The notes: generated from the sequence alone by a model not told the origin. Positions 44,852-57,594 are shown, counted from the stretch's first letter. The stretch: 64,000 nucleotides of DNA from Protea cynaroides (GCA_028583415.1 CM053270.1:3436501-3500500), one strand, 5' to 3'. A program made the numbers and translations.

Positions 44852-47800
44852 TCATCCTCGAAATTTGTACATACCTTCCAAGTTGAATAGATGAGGGTAT
44901 TGCATTCGCATAGCATTCTCTTCTTCCCATGTGATTTCTTCCATATCTCTGCTTCTCCAGGTGACCTTAACATAATAAATGTCACAGTTGCGTAGTCGTT
45001 GAACCTTTTGGCTGGTGATTTCAGTTGGTGCTACTTTAAATGTCAAATCATCAGTCAAATCAGGTAGATCTACTGTCAAAACATGTGTTGGATCTCTGAC
45101 ATACTTCTTCAATAAGGAGATATGAAATACATCATGCACACTTGACATTGATGGTGGTAGTGCTAACTGGTAAGCCACTTTTCCACGTTTAGCTAGAATC
45201 TCATATGGTCCGACATATCTCGGACTTAGTTTCCCTTTCTATCTGAACCGTTTCAAACCGTGCATAGGTGACACTTTGAGGAATACCTTATCACCTACGG
45301 CAAATTCAAGGTCTCGGCGACTAGTATTTGCATATTGCTTCTGACGATTCTGAGCCGTTCTTACTCTTTCCTTGATAATGTCGACTACTCGACATGTCTC
45401 TTCAATAAATTCTGGTCCAACAATACTACGTTCTCCAACTTCATTCCAAAACAAAAGAGTTCGACACTTCCTGCCATACAGTGCTTCATAGGGTGACATC
45501 TGTATAGTAGCCTGATAGCTATTGTTATAAGCGAACTCAATCAGTGGCAATTTTTCATCCCATGATCCTTTAAAATCAATTACACAGGCTCGGAGCATGT
45601 CTTCTAAAATCTGAATGGTACGCTCCGATTGTCCGTCTGTATGAGGATGGAATGCAGTACTGAACTTCAATGTTGTACCCATAGCCTTCTGTAATTCTTC
45701 TCAAAACTTTGAAGTAAATCGTGGATCTCTATCGGACACAATGCTTTCAGGTACACTGTGTAATCTGACAATATTATCCACATACAACTTAGCTAACCTC
45801 TCCACTGTATACTGAGGTCGTATAGCTATAAATCGAGCCATTTTAGTCAATCGGTCTACAATCACCCATACTGCGTCAACTACTCGGGGAGTCATTGGTA
45901 ACCCTGTGACGAAGTCCATAGTGATGCAATCCCATTTCCATGCTGGTTCCGGTAACGGCTGTAATAGTCCTGCAGGTCTTTGTCGTTCAGCCTTCACTCT
46001 TTGACAATTTAGGCATTGAGACACGAACTTGGTTATATCTGCTTTCATTCCTCTCCACCAATATAATTTCTTTAGGTCATGATACATTTTTGTACTTCTA
46101 GGATGTATCGAATAGGCGGTGGTATGGGCTTCCTTCATTAGTTGGTGTCTAATGTCCAAACTTTCTGTTTCAGGTACACATATTCTTCCTTTGAACTTCA
46201 GTACCTTTTCATCATCTAAGGTGAACTCAGGAATAGTCCTACCTTTTTCAATGTCTTCTTGTACCGTTCTTAGATAAGGGTTTGATTTAATAGCTATTTT
46301 CACCTCATCTAGTATATCGGGTACAATATTCAATGTGGCGAACATATTTGAAAACCAATGGATAAACCCTTGGTTGGTTGATTCACCCGATGCATCTATC
46401 ACAAACTGCTCATTACCGTAATTGAATACTTTTCTGGTAATACACAGTGCGGCAGTGGTGCTAACCTCCCCTTGAGATTTTATCATTGCCTTTCTACTCA
46501 GCGAGTCTGCAACCACATTAGCTTTTCCCGGATGATACTGGATATCACAATCATAATCTTTCAATAGTTCCAGCCATCTTCTTTGTCTCATATTCAACTC
46601 CTTCTGATTAAAGAGATAAATAAGACTCTTATGATCTGATTTAATCTGGAATTTCTCTCTGTACAAGTAATGTCTCCATATCTTGACAGCATGTACTACT
46701 GCCGCTAATTCCAAATCATGAGTGGGATAGTTCTTCTCATGTGTCTTCAATTGTCTTGAGGCATAAGCAATTACTTGTTCTCCTTGTATAAGTACACATC
46801 CAAATCCCAATCCTGACGCATCAGTGTACAAAATAAATGGCTGTCCTGGAATCGGAATGGTCAAGATTGGAGCAGATATCAATCTAGCCTTCAATGTTTG
46901 GAAACTCTTCTCGTATTTATCAGTCCAAACAAACTTTTCGCCCTTCTTAGTCAAACTAGTGAGAGGTACGGCAATTCGGGAATAGTCTTCCACAAATCGT
47001 CGATAATACCCAACTAGACCTAAGAAACTTCTAATTTCTGCAACGCTCTTTGGTGCTTCCCACTTCACAATAGCTTCGATCTTGCTAGGATTCACTTTAA
47101 TTCCTTCAGCGGATACAACATTGCCTACAAAAGTGACTTCCTTTAGCCAAAACTCACACTTTGTAAATTTGGCATAGAGCTTCCCCTTCCGTAATCGCTG
47201 CAGAGCGGCGTTTAGATTCTTAATATGAGTTTCCTTGTTCCTAGAGTAGACCAATATATCATCGATGAATACAATAACCGACGTATCCAACATATCGTGG
47301 AATACTCGATTCATAAGTTTCATAAAGGTTGTTGGTGCGTTCGTCAATCCAAAAGACATGACCAAAAGTTTATAATGTCCATATCTGGTCCTGAATGCTG
47401 TCTTGGGAATATCACCGTCCTTAATCTTCAACTGATGGTAGCCTGACCGAAGATCGATCTTGGAGAACACCTTGGCACCTTGCAACTGATCGAACAAGTC
47501 ATCGATCCGAGGCAATGGGTACCGATTCTTGATTGTTAGTTTATTCAGTTCCCGGTAGTCTATACACAATCAAACACTACCGTCCTTCTTCTTTACGAAT
47601 AATACTGGCGCTCCCCATGGTGATATACTAGGTCAGATGTAACCCTTGTCCAGCAGTTCTTGTAGTTGTACTTTTAATTCCTTCAGTTCAGTAGGAGCCA
47701 TTTGATAAGGTGCTTTAGATACTGGTGCGGCACCAGGTATCAAATCTATAACAAACTCTGTAGCTCGGTCGGGTGGTAGTCCTGGTAGTTCTTCAGAAAA

Positions 47801-48313
47801 TACATCTGGAAAGTCACGCACGACTTCAATATCCTCCGTTCGTGGTGCTTCCTTGGTAAGATCGACCACAGATACTAGATACCCAACTGCTCCTTTCTCA
47901 AGGCACTTCCTAGCCTTTAATGCAGAGAGTAGTATGAGCTTTCGTTTACGGGGAAGTTTGGTTCCCACAAAACTGAACTCTGCTCCTTCCTTGTCTTTAA
48001 ATGTCAGCTTCTTTTCGGCACATAACAGGTTTGCAGAATGCCGAGCTAACCAGTCCATTCCCAAGATGACGTCAAAGTCTGCCATCTCAAGTTGAATCAA
48101 GGTTGCATCCAAAGTCTTTTCGTCAATAAGAACTGGACATGGTCCATAACCTTTTTCTAATTCCACTTCTAATCCCATCGGCGATCGTACAAGCAGTTTG
48201 TAGTCTAAGGATTTGAGAGGTAGATTTAGCTTCTTTCCAAATGACACAGAAAGAATGAGTAGCTCCTGAATCAAAGAGTACTCTGACGGGAATGCCATTA
48301 ATAAGTACAATAT
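44852..48313 (-). pseudogene. pol: El-7 pol, the best preserved copy (622 codons open)
   Basis: A single frame from 47569 to 45701 covers RT (CIDYRELNKL, VFIDDILVYSR), RNase H (LYTDASGLGFGC, SDHKSL) and the integrase finger and first two catalytic acids. The rest is stopped at 45701 (TGG>TGA), 45239 (CAG>TAG), 47570 and 47633 (both TGA). A four-base loss near 48249 shifts the protease start (LFDSGATHSF intact). The chromodomain is CDIYYVKVTWRSRDMEEITW. The end is TGA at 44852-44854. Confidence 0.94.
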
Positions 48314-48383
48314 CTGTGATTTGTTTTGATTTAGTCTCCATGCTCACATAATGTAACACAAAATGATAAGATTCAGGTCATAC
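48314..48383 (-). other. 70-bp GT-AG intron-like gap between gag and pol (El-7)
   Basis: Same position and length as in El-1 and El-6. The exon base before the donor is A instead of G (CACAA|GTATGA) and the codon after the acceptor begins AT instead of GT, so joining gives N in place of the usual G. Confidence 0.65.
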
Positions 48384-49649
48384 TTGTGACCACATCAGGC
48401 GATGTGACAGCATCCTCAGATGTAACCACGTAAACTCTACCTTGTTGTAGTTGCTTCTTGGGCTTAGGACACTCCCTTGCCATATGTCCCAATTGATTGC
48501 AGTTATAGCATTTTAACCCTTCATTAGTTGGCTATTGTTGCTATTGAGCTGTTGAAGTAGTCTTGGCTGCAGCATTGAATCCTTGAGTATGGAAGGGTTT
48601 GAATACCTTGGTGTTCCCTCCGTTGTAAGAATTTCCATTTGGCCTTTTGATTCCCTATTTTGAGCAAAGTAGCTCTCTTTCTGGCTCGACTCTATCACTT
48701 GAGCAATTTGTACAGCTTCATTGTAGATTTTCTTCTTAAGTCCCAGAACATGTTCACGTATGCTTCCCCTAAGTCCCATGATGAACCTTCGGGTCTTTGT
48801 ATCTTCCGCTTGCATATTGACTGGTGCAAAGAAGCACAGCTCCTCATAACGCTGTTGATATGCATCGACAATCATCTGTCCCTGATATAGACTAAGGAAC
48901 TCCTTCTCCATAGAATCTCTGAAACTCCTAGGAAAATACTTCTCAAAGAATGCCTCCTTATATATATCCCAAGTCAATTGGGTGTGCTTTGTCAACAGAT
49001 ACGTTCGTGTGGACTTCCACCAGTGGTGTGCATCGCCTTTCAGCATGAACGTTGCACACGACACTTCCTCCTCTTCGTTTACTATCATCATCGTGAAATT
49101 TCTCTCCATCTCATCAATCCAGTGTGCTGGCCACAACGGATCCGCTGGCTTACCACTATACTCCTTGGGCTTCATCTTCAGAAAACACTCCACCAGTCTG
49201 GAGTGGTCTAGTTGATGAGGAATATAAGCCCCATACATAGGTGGTTGGTATTGATATCCACCTGGAGCTACTTCAGGGTTTTGTACTTGAGCCTGCATGA
49301 TGGGGGTTTGAGTTGCGTGGGGTACTGTGTTACTTCCCCCTGGTACTGTGCTTGCATGTCCTGCTGGCATCGGTGTCATCTGTGCAGCTAGAAAAGCCAT
49401 GCCTATGGCAGCTTGCATAGTAGCTTGTACCTGTTGTATTTGCTGCAACTATTGTGCCAAATTCATTACGAGTGTAGCCAGGTCTATAGGTGGAGCTCGC
49501 AGATTTGTAGGATTTGTCTGCCCATTACCTACGGACGGTGCCGTGTTCGGATTCTTCTGTGTTTCAGGATGTATATGGTTGTCTTCCTCCACAGGTGGTG
49601 GTGGTAGAATAGAGTTACGGCTTTGTCTGGTCACTCTGCGTCCAGCCAT
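48384..49649 (-). pseudogene. gag: El-7 gag, broken
   Basis: Start MAGRRVTRQSRNS at 49649. Capsid has HHWWKSTRTYL and QRYEELCFFAP. A TAG interrupts at 49449 and a one-base loss near 48657 shifts the frame, so the knuckle (CYNCNQLGHMAREC) is in another frame near 48485-48515. Two further TAGs follow just before it. Confidence 0.9.
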
Positions 49650-50163
49650 TATCTGTTCTGGTAGTGGTACTGCCTGAAAATCATAGAATACGTGAGGCAA
49701 TCATCATATATTTCATTCTCATATTTAAATCCACTATCAATGATATTTTCAAATTTTTCAGATCATTCTGTCAAAAATACTGTATTTTCCATTGTAGGGT
49801 CGATGGTGGGGTCAATGGATGTCCGACCCTAGGGTATGTGACCCTGAGAATCACTGATACTTACCGAGAGCCTAGGGTCGATGGTAGGGTCGATGGATGT
49901 CCAACCCTGGGATCGACCCCTAGTTCTCTGTCAGATCACCGAGAGGCTAGGGTCGATGAGGGGGTCGGAGGTAGGGTCGGATGTTTTGGTCGAATTATCC
50001 GACCCTAGGACTGAAAACCAGGTTTTTAATCCTGATTTTGAATCCATTTCTCATTCTTTCTCCTCCTTTCCAACTCGGCTCGTTCCTCTGAGTTGCTATA
50101 GTGACAACTCCGACCCATTGGTGATTTTTGCTTCTCTTTTCGACGTCTACTCCTCCTCTACAG
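49650..50163. promoter_or_regulatory. El-7 divergent control region with TAGGGTCGA array
   Basis: The array at 49795-50005 has repeats of TAGGGTCGATGG and the block AGAGGCTAGGGTCGATG. The donor TACAG|GTATGT at 50163/50164 opens the predicted aORF intron, which ends TTTTTGCAG at 50629, six bases before the ATG. Within the intron the TTTTATTGGGRGCTTTTGTTGTTG unit is doubled near 50267-50315. Confidence 0.55.
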
Positions 50164-50634
50164 GTATGTTTTCTATGGTTTCATATTTTAGGGTTTCTTA
50201 ACTAGGTTTTTGCTCGTTTATAACGTTTTCTTCAAATTAAACTTTTTCTAATCGTAAAAATTTGATTTTTATTGGGAGCTTTTGTTGTTGTTTTTATTGG
50301 GGGCTTTTGTTGTTGGTGACTCAATGGATGAAAGCCCTCAAAAATATTTGAGTTTCATCGGTTGGTTATCGAGAAACTTGAAATTTCCCCTTTTTGCCCT
50401 AATTTGTCGAGATTTTTTATTTTCTTGAAATTTTTTCAAATTCAATCTCCTTAGATAAAATTTCTAATTGTATGAGTCTTACAGGATCGTTTAGAATCTA
50501 TATAAGTCCTCCAGCCCACGTGTATGGTTGAAAAGTGAGGCTTTTGACCAATTTATGTCGTTATATTGTCAAAATTTTTGGGTTTTTCATCTTTACTAAG
50601 CCAGTATCTATTTTTCTTTGTTTTTGCAGATAGT

Positions 50635-50673
50635 ATGGCTCGTACCAAAGTATCCAGGGTTCATGACCCAGTC
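50635..50673 (+). pseudogene. El-7 aORF, first 13 codons (split by solo LTR El-8)
   Basis: MARTKVSRVHDPV, then El-8 begins. The last five bases, CAGTC, are the target duplication; the frame resumes at 52997 with CGC TTC (RF), as in the intact copies. Confidence 0.88.
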
Positions 50674-51750
50674 TGTCACACCTCAATTCTGCACCAACCA
50701 GAATGGTGTGATGAACCGTTAAGTAACCAACGGTTCAACCAAGATCTCGAATAGGCTATCCCCGCGTTATCCAAACTTCCACACATCCATAATCATAATC
50801 AGAGTAATACACAATAGCGGAAAAATTTATAAATAAATGAACTGAGAACTAAGATGATACCATTAATTAAATAGTAAATTATTCTGTTTTCAACTGAGAC
50901 ATACTTATGTAAATATCAAATACATGTCTTTATAAATTTAAAGAAACTATAAAAATATCTAATCAAATACACACGAGTTGCACTCGCAAGAGGGGTCGTG
51001 TGTATCATCTTCAGTTCCAGCTTCCATTGCTGCAATATTCCCGTACGCAGATGCGTTCGTATAATCTTCGACTGTGTAACCTGCATCATCAACTAAAAAT
51101 ATTCGACGTCGAGGGGTGAACACACAACACGGCTCAGTGAGTAGCCAAAACAATGCAACAATACATATGCATGCAATCAATTCATATCTTTGGTCCGGTT
51201 TATAGTTTGCAATGCGCAATAGAAAGGTTGGGTGGTCAAAGGTTAACATTTATTGACACCGCCTCTATACACAGGGTGTGGAAGCCCGCCCGAAGGTTAA
51301 CGTTTATCATCGTCCCCATCCACCCTACCATAACATTATACAACAAATGTTAACGTTTATTGCTATATAATGCTATACCAACACGTAAGCCCCTGTTAGC
51401 GAGGGCTTGCAAACTGGGCTCGCTACTAACCAATCCTAATGCCAAACAGTGTATCCAAGGCCTCATCCCAGCATCCCTCAGAATGTCCATAGAGATAGAG
51501 CTAAGGCCCCCCGGTAGAGTCAGAGACTACAAGGACCGAGACCACCTCCCCTGATACTCTACGACATAATAGTTCCGCTAAGGTAATGGCGATACGACGA
51601 TGTCAATGCACAAGACTTGAGTTAAAGATAGAGCTAAAGTGCTGAGACCCGCCAAAGGTTAACGTTTATTGACGTTCTCATCACACCTCCCCTGATACTC
51701 GCTCGCATCAAGTACATCAACCACACACATACAAGCACATGCCTATTCCT

Positions 51751-51782
<32 letters not shown>

Positions 51783-52991
51783 GTTATAAACAATAAAGTA
51801 AATATGCATGAACAAGTAATAGAAATATTGGATGGCTTGCTGTATGCACATTACAAACATATTCGCATAGAATCAAACATAGCATAGGACTCAAAAATAG
51901 AAAATAGTTTATTATTAACCAATTTAGTTTGGAGTTAAGGTTCCTCACCTTAGCTTGTTATAAGATATTTCCCAAGCTTTAAAATCACCGTTACAATGTT
52001 ATTAGATTGCTAGCAGACCTAACAAAGCCGATAAAATTTAATTAGAATTAATTCCGGAATTAAAAACCATTCTGTCAACTGAGGGTCGATGCTAGGGTCG
52101 ATACTAGGGTCGATGGGTTTATCGACCCTCCTTCCATTCTGGACTTCCCGAATGCTGAGGGTCGATGGTCAGAAACACCTAGGGTCAGATGGCCTATCGA
52201 CCGTCGATGCGACCCTTGGTGCACTCTGATCCAATTTCCACTTTTTAATCCATTCTTCAAGTCTGGGGTCCTATGGCTTGCTTCTACATTCCATTCAACA
52301 CTCATTCCATGGTTTGAAACCATGAACCATCCCCCTAGATGGCTTTCATGCATTCTCCTAGGATTTTTCATGAAAACCTAACCATGGATCGATGGTTTGG
52401 GTTTCTCCGAGATCATACTCTCAACAATTACTAACCTAAGGTCTATAGAAACTCATTGAATTAGTACCCATACCTGAGAAGATTACTTTTCCTCTGAAAT
52501 TCTTCTCCTTTTTGCTAGGTTCTCTTCCTTGCTTCTCCTCTTCTTCCTTTCCTTCTCCTCTCTTTCTCTCAATTCAATTAGGGTTATAAAAGGAGTGAAA
52601 GTGGCTTAGGGACGTCCCTTAAATAGGCTAGAAACATCCTAAAATAAGTCCCTTTGAAATTAGGAAGGAATCCAATCGAAAAATCTCGACCTTTCCTAAT
52701 TTCTATTTTCGGCAGGATCCGAGGGTCGATGGGAGGGTCGATGATCCCGTCGACCCTAGGGTCTTAAGCTGTCCGACCCTCCCTTAAAATCTGAGGGTCT
52801 GACATTCTGTTTTGGGAGGTCCGACCCTACTTGGCTGGGTATGCGACCCTCCCCTAAAATTAAGTGTTTTTGGGTCGATTTTATACCTAGGATCTCGATC
52901 TCCTTCACGCCCTTTGTCCACTTGACTCGACCATGATGGGTAAACCTGGTTCATGGTGGTAAGACCGGGTTAGTTTGACACGGGTCTTACA
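50674..52991 (-). mobile_element. El-8: solo T1 LTR (2318 bp), TSD CAGTC
   Basis: A single LTR flanked by perfect CAGTC (50669-50673 and 52992-52996), with no internal region: the product of recombination between two LTRs. Its motif version is GAGGGTCGATG (52080-52210; 52720-52850). It carries the longest ATC microsatellite (51750-51782) and four GTTAACGTTTATTG-like words (51241, 51295, 51349, 51658). Confidence 0.95.
50959..51249 (-). CDS. LTR-encoded cysteine peptide, El-8 copy
   Basis: 96 codons. The N-terminal half differs from sisters (MLTFDHPTFLLRIANYK), but the rest is conserved: PRRRIFLVDDAGYTVEDYTNASAYG and SCECNSCVFD-stop. It survives in an LTR that has no element to serve. Confidence 0.48.
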   Translation of the reverse strand: MLTFDHPTFLLRIANYKPDQRYELIACICIVALFWLLTEPCCVFTPRRRIFLVDDAGYTVEDYTNASAYGNIAAMEAGTEDDTHDPSCECNSCVFD

Positions 52992-52996
52992 CAGTC

Positions 52997-54213
52997 CGCT
53001 TCTGTTCTAACTAGACTGAGGCGCAGTATGCTCGCTACGCTCGTAAGAAGGTAAAGGGAGGTCGTCAGGTGAACTTGGCTAGCCTGGCCTTGTTTGATGT
53101 AGAGAGAGCTTTTGGTGACATGGGCTGGCTTCCTGTGATCACCTACGATGCCTGTACTCATCTAGATTTGGTGAGACAGTTTTACTGTAATCTTCAGGTG
53201 GTGGGAGATTACAATGATACTGAGAGGGGTAGAGAGCTCATGATCACTAGCTACGTCAAGGGAGTCGAGGTTTCCTTTGATTATCGGCAGCTAGCGGACC
53301 TTTTGGGCATTTCATACGATGGCCCCTTGGTGTATTGTGCTCCCAGAGAGCCCCAGTTCTTTTTCTTGGCGATGAGGGCTGAGATTGACCGTCAGCTCAT
53401 CAGAGTGGATCGCTGGGAGATGAAAGCGATCTACCTACGTCCAGAGCCTCGGGTGTACTATAAAATCATTCAGCACAACCTAATACCTCAGAGTGGCACT
53501 ACGAGAGGATCTCCCAGTTGACCCAGTTCTTACTGTACTGTATCTGCACTAGGCAGCCTGTCTGCCTCCCTTATATTATTATGCGGACGATGATCAGTGC
53601 CACACTACTCGGTCATGTTGGCAACCTGCCTTATGGACGCATGACCACTACACTGCTTACCCACCTGGGTATTGATTTGGTGGATGAGAAGATTCAGGAG
53701 AAATCCTTCTCATCACCTCTGGATTGGGAGGCCATATGTAAGATGGGCATGCGGGATGCTCAGGTCAGCAATGATGAGAGGAACGCTCTGGTGTGTCCTC
53801 GTACTCGGGTGGAGATGGCAGACGCTGAGGCAGCAGTAGCAGCCACTGGAGCAGGGGTTCATGGGGGTGATGCTGGGGATGATGATCGTTTATACATGGA
53901 TGTGGACTCCATACCTCCTCCATCACCTACACATACTACGGGAGCTGGTCCTTCACATGCAGCTGGTCCTTTACACCCACCTTCTGATGACATGATGGGG
54001 ATACTGTGTGAGATTAGAGAGGCTCAGCGCATGTCTGATCTGAGGGTGGGAGAGCTTCTAGATGCTCTGCACGTGACTGATCGGTGGGTGGCTGATCTCA
54101 TAGCTAGTCTTCAGATGACCCAGACTCAGATAGCTTGATTGACTAGGGTGTATGCTGAGGACTATGACCGAGACCACGAGGCACCGCCTCCCCCATCACC
54201 TCCAGCTTCCTGA
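52997..54213 (+). pseudogene. El-7 aORF, remainder, broken
   Basis: It continues RFCSN, then TAG near 53012. The conserved core follows (LASLALFDVERAFGDMGW, FYCNLQVVGDYND, SYVKGVEVSFDYRQLADLLG). A one-base loss near 53504 shifts the frame, and a TGA at about 54136 replaces TGG. The C-terminal part has acidic and proline-rich stretches, then two units of the 14-residue repeat (MSDLRVGELLDALHV, TDRWVADLIASLQ) and the end PPPPSPPAS. Stop at 54211-54213. Confidence 0.82.
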
Positions 54214-54495
54214 TGCATTTTTCTTTTTCTTTTGTACTTTAGAGTAACTGTCTGGATCGTGGACTGTACTCTGCTTTAGATATGTGTATATACGTTTGTT
54301 CTTCATTCGAGTGTATATAAATTTGTTTCTCATTTAATAGATGTATTATTCTCTTTCAATTTTTGTCTCAAACAACACATATGCTTATAGTGTGTTATTA
54401 TTACAGCTTTTAAATTTTTATCCTATCTCAGTTCACAAACTTTTGTGGTAGTATACTGGTTTAAAAGACAGTGCCTGAGAGCTCTGATACTAAGT
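54214..54495. other. El-7 aORF 3' UTR and primer site
   Basis: AT-rich sequence with the conserved AGTAACTGTC...GTGGACTGTACTCTG block and GTGTATATA words, possibly the aORF 3' UTR. The primer site at 54481-54492 is mutated by one base (minus strand TAGTATCAGAGC). No other feature seen. Confidence 0.65.
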
Positions 54496-56825
54496 TGTCA
54501 CACCCCAATTCCGTACTATTTAGAACGGTGTGATGAACTGCTAATAAACCAACGGTTCAACCAGGATCTCTAATAAGCTGTGTCCTTTTAAATTAAACCA
54601 TTCACATCCACAACTATAATCAGAATAAATACACAATAACGGAAGTCTAAATATTAAATGAACTGAGGATCTAACTGTGATAATCAAAAATAAAATATCA
54701 AATTATGTTGTATCAACCGAGACCGAGACATAAGTAAATAAAATATTAAATTACATTTCCTTAATATTTCAAATAAAAATCTAATCAAAAATACATGAGT
54801 TGCACTCGCATGAGGAGTAATGCGTCTCCACTATATCTTCAGCCTCCATTGCAACAATGTGCCCGTACACAGAAGCATTCATATATTCTTCCACAGTGGT
54901 ACCTGCATCATCAACTAAAAATATTCGACGTCGAAAGGGTGACCACACATCACGGCTCAGTGAGAAAACAAAACATTGCAACAAACATATGCATGCATTC
55001 AATTCTTATCTGTGGTCTGGTATATAAGTTTACAATGTGCTAAAGGAAGGATCGGTGGCCGCCTCACCTCTATACACGAGTGTGTGAAGCCGCCCAAAGA
55101 TTAACGTTTATTGTCGTCCCATATGCACCCACTATGGAATAGAGATAGAGCTAAAGTGCTTAGGACCACATCACATCACACTTCCCCTGATACTTTACCC
55201 ATACCAACACGTAAGCCCCTACAGGCGAGGGCTTGCAAACTGGGCTCGCAACTAACCAATCCTAATGTCAAACAGTGTACCCAAGGCCGCATCCCAGCAT
55301 CCCTCAATATGTCTATAGAGATAGAGCTAAGGCTACCCCGGCAGAGTCGAAGACTACACGGTCCGGGACCACCTCCCCTGATACCCTACGACGTAATAGT
55401 TCTGCTAAGGTAATGACGATACGACGATGTTAGTGGACAAGACTTGAGTAGAGATAGAGCTAGAGTCTGGTGACCAGGCTGAACCACAATGTCACGTCCT
55501 CTCCCTGATGCTCCACTCGCATCAAGCACACTAACCACACACATACATTCACATGCTTATTCCTAGCATCATCATCATCATCATGTTATAAATAAAATAG
55601 AATTAAATATGCATGAACATTAATAGCAAGAATATTGGATGACATGTTGAATGCACATTACAAGCATACACGCATAGAATCAGTCATGGCATTGGACTCA
55701 AGAAAATAAAAATAGTTTATTATTAGCCAATTAGTTTAGGTCTTGTTCCCTCACCTTTGCTTGAGTGTAAATCCTCTTTCAAGCTCTAAGAATCACTTTT
55801 ATATCAATAGGAAAACCTAACAAGTCGATAGATTTTAGTTAGAATTCATTCCGACAATTTTAGGCTTACTGTTAAGCTAGGGTCGCAGGGCGGGTCGCAG
55901 GTAGGGTAGTATTTTTCTGCGACCCCAGGGTGTAGGGTCAATGTTAGGGTCGGATGTTCCATCGACCCTAGGTGCGACTGCAGCTTCCTTGGACTTCCCA
56001 AAATCTGGGGGTCAAACCTGTGGTCTGGTAGGGTCGATTCTCAATCGACCCTACGTGCGACCGCACGTGGTTTGAGTCGACCTTTTCATTCTACAGTCTA
56101 AGCTTTCAAGTTTGGGTCCTATGGCTTACTTCCACAGTCCATTCTATGCTTGTTCTATGGCTTAAAACTCCAGGTTATCTCCTTACTATGTCTACCATGA
56201 TTCCCTCCATGGATTTTATTGAAATCTTCCCATGGATGGATGATTTGGGTTTCTCCTAGATCATACCCTCTTTATATACTATTCTAAGGTCTTACATAAT
56301 TTATGGAAAACATATCCATACCTTAGGTTTGCTGAGATTCAGAGGTTTCTCTGAATTCTTCTCTTTAGTCTGCTTCTCCAACTTTCCTTCTCTTCTCCTT
56401 CACTTCTCTTTCAATTAGGGTTTCAAAAGGAGTGAAAGAGGTTAAGGGACGTCTTATTTATAGAGGAGAACCTCCCAAAATAAGTCCCATTGAGATTAGG
56501 AAAGAATCCCCTTGGAATTTGGAAAGTTTCCTATTTACGGTTTCTGTCGGTGATCCTGGGGTCGATGAGGGGGTCGGAGATCCCGTTGACCCTAGGGTCT
56601 AAATTGTCCAACCCTAGGTCTAAAAATCAGGGGTCTGATTTCCTGATGAGATGGGGTTGACCCTGCCTATTTGGGTATGCGACCCTACCCCTATTGTATT
56701 ATTTTTAGGTCAGTTTAATACCTGGTCTCGCTATTTCCTTCACGCACTTGGTCCATTTGGCTCGACCTTGATAAGTAGACCTGGTACAAGGTGGTAAGAT
56801 CGGTTAGTTCGATACGGGTCTTACA
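54496..56825 (-). repeat. El-7 5' LTR (2330 bp)
   Basis: Close match to 42507-44828. TATAAATA on the minus strand at 56455-56462. Motif arrays at about 55875-56060 and 56565-56690. ATC microsatellite near 55568-55585. Confidence 0.95.
54781..55002 (-). CDS. LTR-encoded cysteine peptide, El-7 5' LTR copy
   Basis: 73 codons from MNACICLLQCF to SCECNSCIFD-stop. The upstream start of the partner copy is not in frame here, so the shared minimal frame starts at or after MNACICLL. Confidence 0.48.
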   Translation of the reverse strand: MNACICLLQCFVFSLSRDVWSPFRRRIFLVDDAGTTVEEYMNASVYGHIVAMEAEDIVETHYSSCECNSCIFD

Positions 56826-56830
56826 CCATC

Positions 56831-57322
56831 TGTAGGATGCACATGTGGGATGCTCAGGTCTGTGATGAGGAGAGGAATGCTCTGGTGCATCCTCGTACTC
56901 GGGTAGAGGTGGCAGACGCTGAGGCAGTAGCAGTAGCAGCCGCTGGAGCAGGGGTTCATGGGGGGGATGCTGAGGATGAGGATCATATGTACATGGATGT
57001 GGACTCCATACCTCCTCCATCATCTCTACATTCTACTAGAGCTGGTCCATCTCAGACTCCTTCACACATGGCTGGTCCTTTACGCCCACCATCTGATGAT
57101 ATGATGGGATTACATTGTGAGATTAGGGAGGCTCAGCGCACCATGGATTTGAGAGTGGCAGAGCTTCTAGATGCTCAGTGTGCATCTGATCAGCGGATGG
57201 GTACGTTGACAACTAGTCTCCAAACGATCCAGACTCAGGTAGCCTACTTGACTAGAGTCTATGCTGAGGACTATGACAGAGAACGCAAGGCACTGCCTCC
57301 TCCATCACCTCCAACTCCATGA
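56831..57322 (+). CDS. El-6 aORF, C-terminal 163 codons
   Basis: It resumes CRMHMWDAQVCDEERNALV directly after the El-7 duplication and ends at TGA 57320-57322. The segment has an alanine-rich stretch, an acidic patch (AEDEDHMYMDVDS), a proline/serine linker, a conserved PPSDDMMG block and two copies of a 14-residue heptad-like repeat ending in AYLTRVYAEDYDRE. No stop or frameshift is present. Repeats of this kind often form coiled coils, so a dimer is plausible; that is inference. Confidence 0.8.
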   Translation, partial: CRMHMWDAQVCDEERNALVHPRTRVEVADAEAVAVAAAGAGVHGGDAEDEDHMYMDVDSIPPPSSLHSTRAGPSQTPSHMAGPLRPPSDDMMGLHCEIREAQRTMDLRVAELLDAQCASDQRMGTLTTSLQTIQTQVAYLTRVYAEDYDRERKALPPPSPPTP

Positions 57323-57594
57323 AGTATTTTTCTTTTATTCTTCTTTAGTATTACAGAGTAACTGTCCGGGTTGTGGACTGTACTCTACTTTGGATATGTA
57401 TATAAACTTTCTTTTAGTTTGATGTATATATAAAACTTGTTCCTCCCTTTATATGTGCATTATTCTCTTTCTTAATTTTGTCTCAAACAACACAGGTGCT
57501 TACGGTGTGTTTTTATTAAAGCTTTTAAATTTTATCCTAACTCAGTTCACGAACTTTTGTGGACGTACACTGGTTTAATAGACAGGGCCTGAGA

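Larger units (their letters stand above)
42507..56825 (-). mobile_element. El-7: T1 Tekay element inserted in El-6 aORF, TSD CCATC
   Basis: In reverse orientation: 3' LTR 42507-44828, pol 44852-48313, gag 48384-49649, control region, aORF 50635-50673 + 52997-54213, primer site 54481-54492, 5' LTR 54496-56825. The duplication CCATC is perfect at 42502-42506 and 56826-56830. Its LTRs differ from El-6's in large blocks but resemble each other closely. It hosts the solo LTR El-8. Confidence 0.95.

Noticed and set aside
51750..51782. ATC/GAT runs as possible CRISPR-like or regulatory array
   Set aside because: Plain trinucleotide microsatellite at one place in each T1 LTR, varying in length; no spacers.
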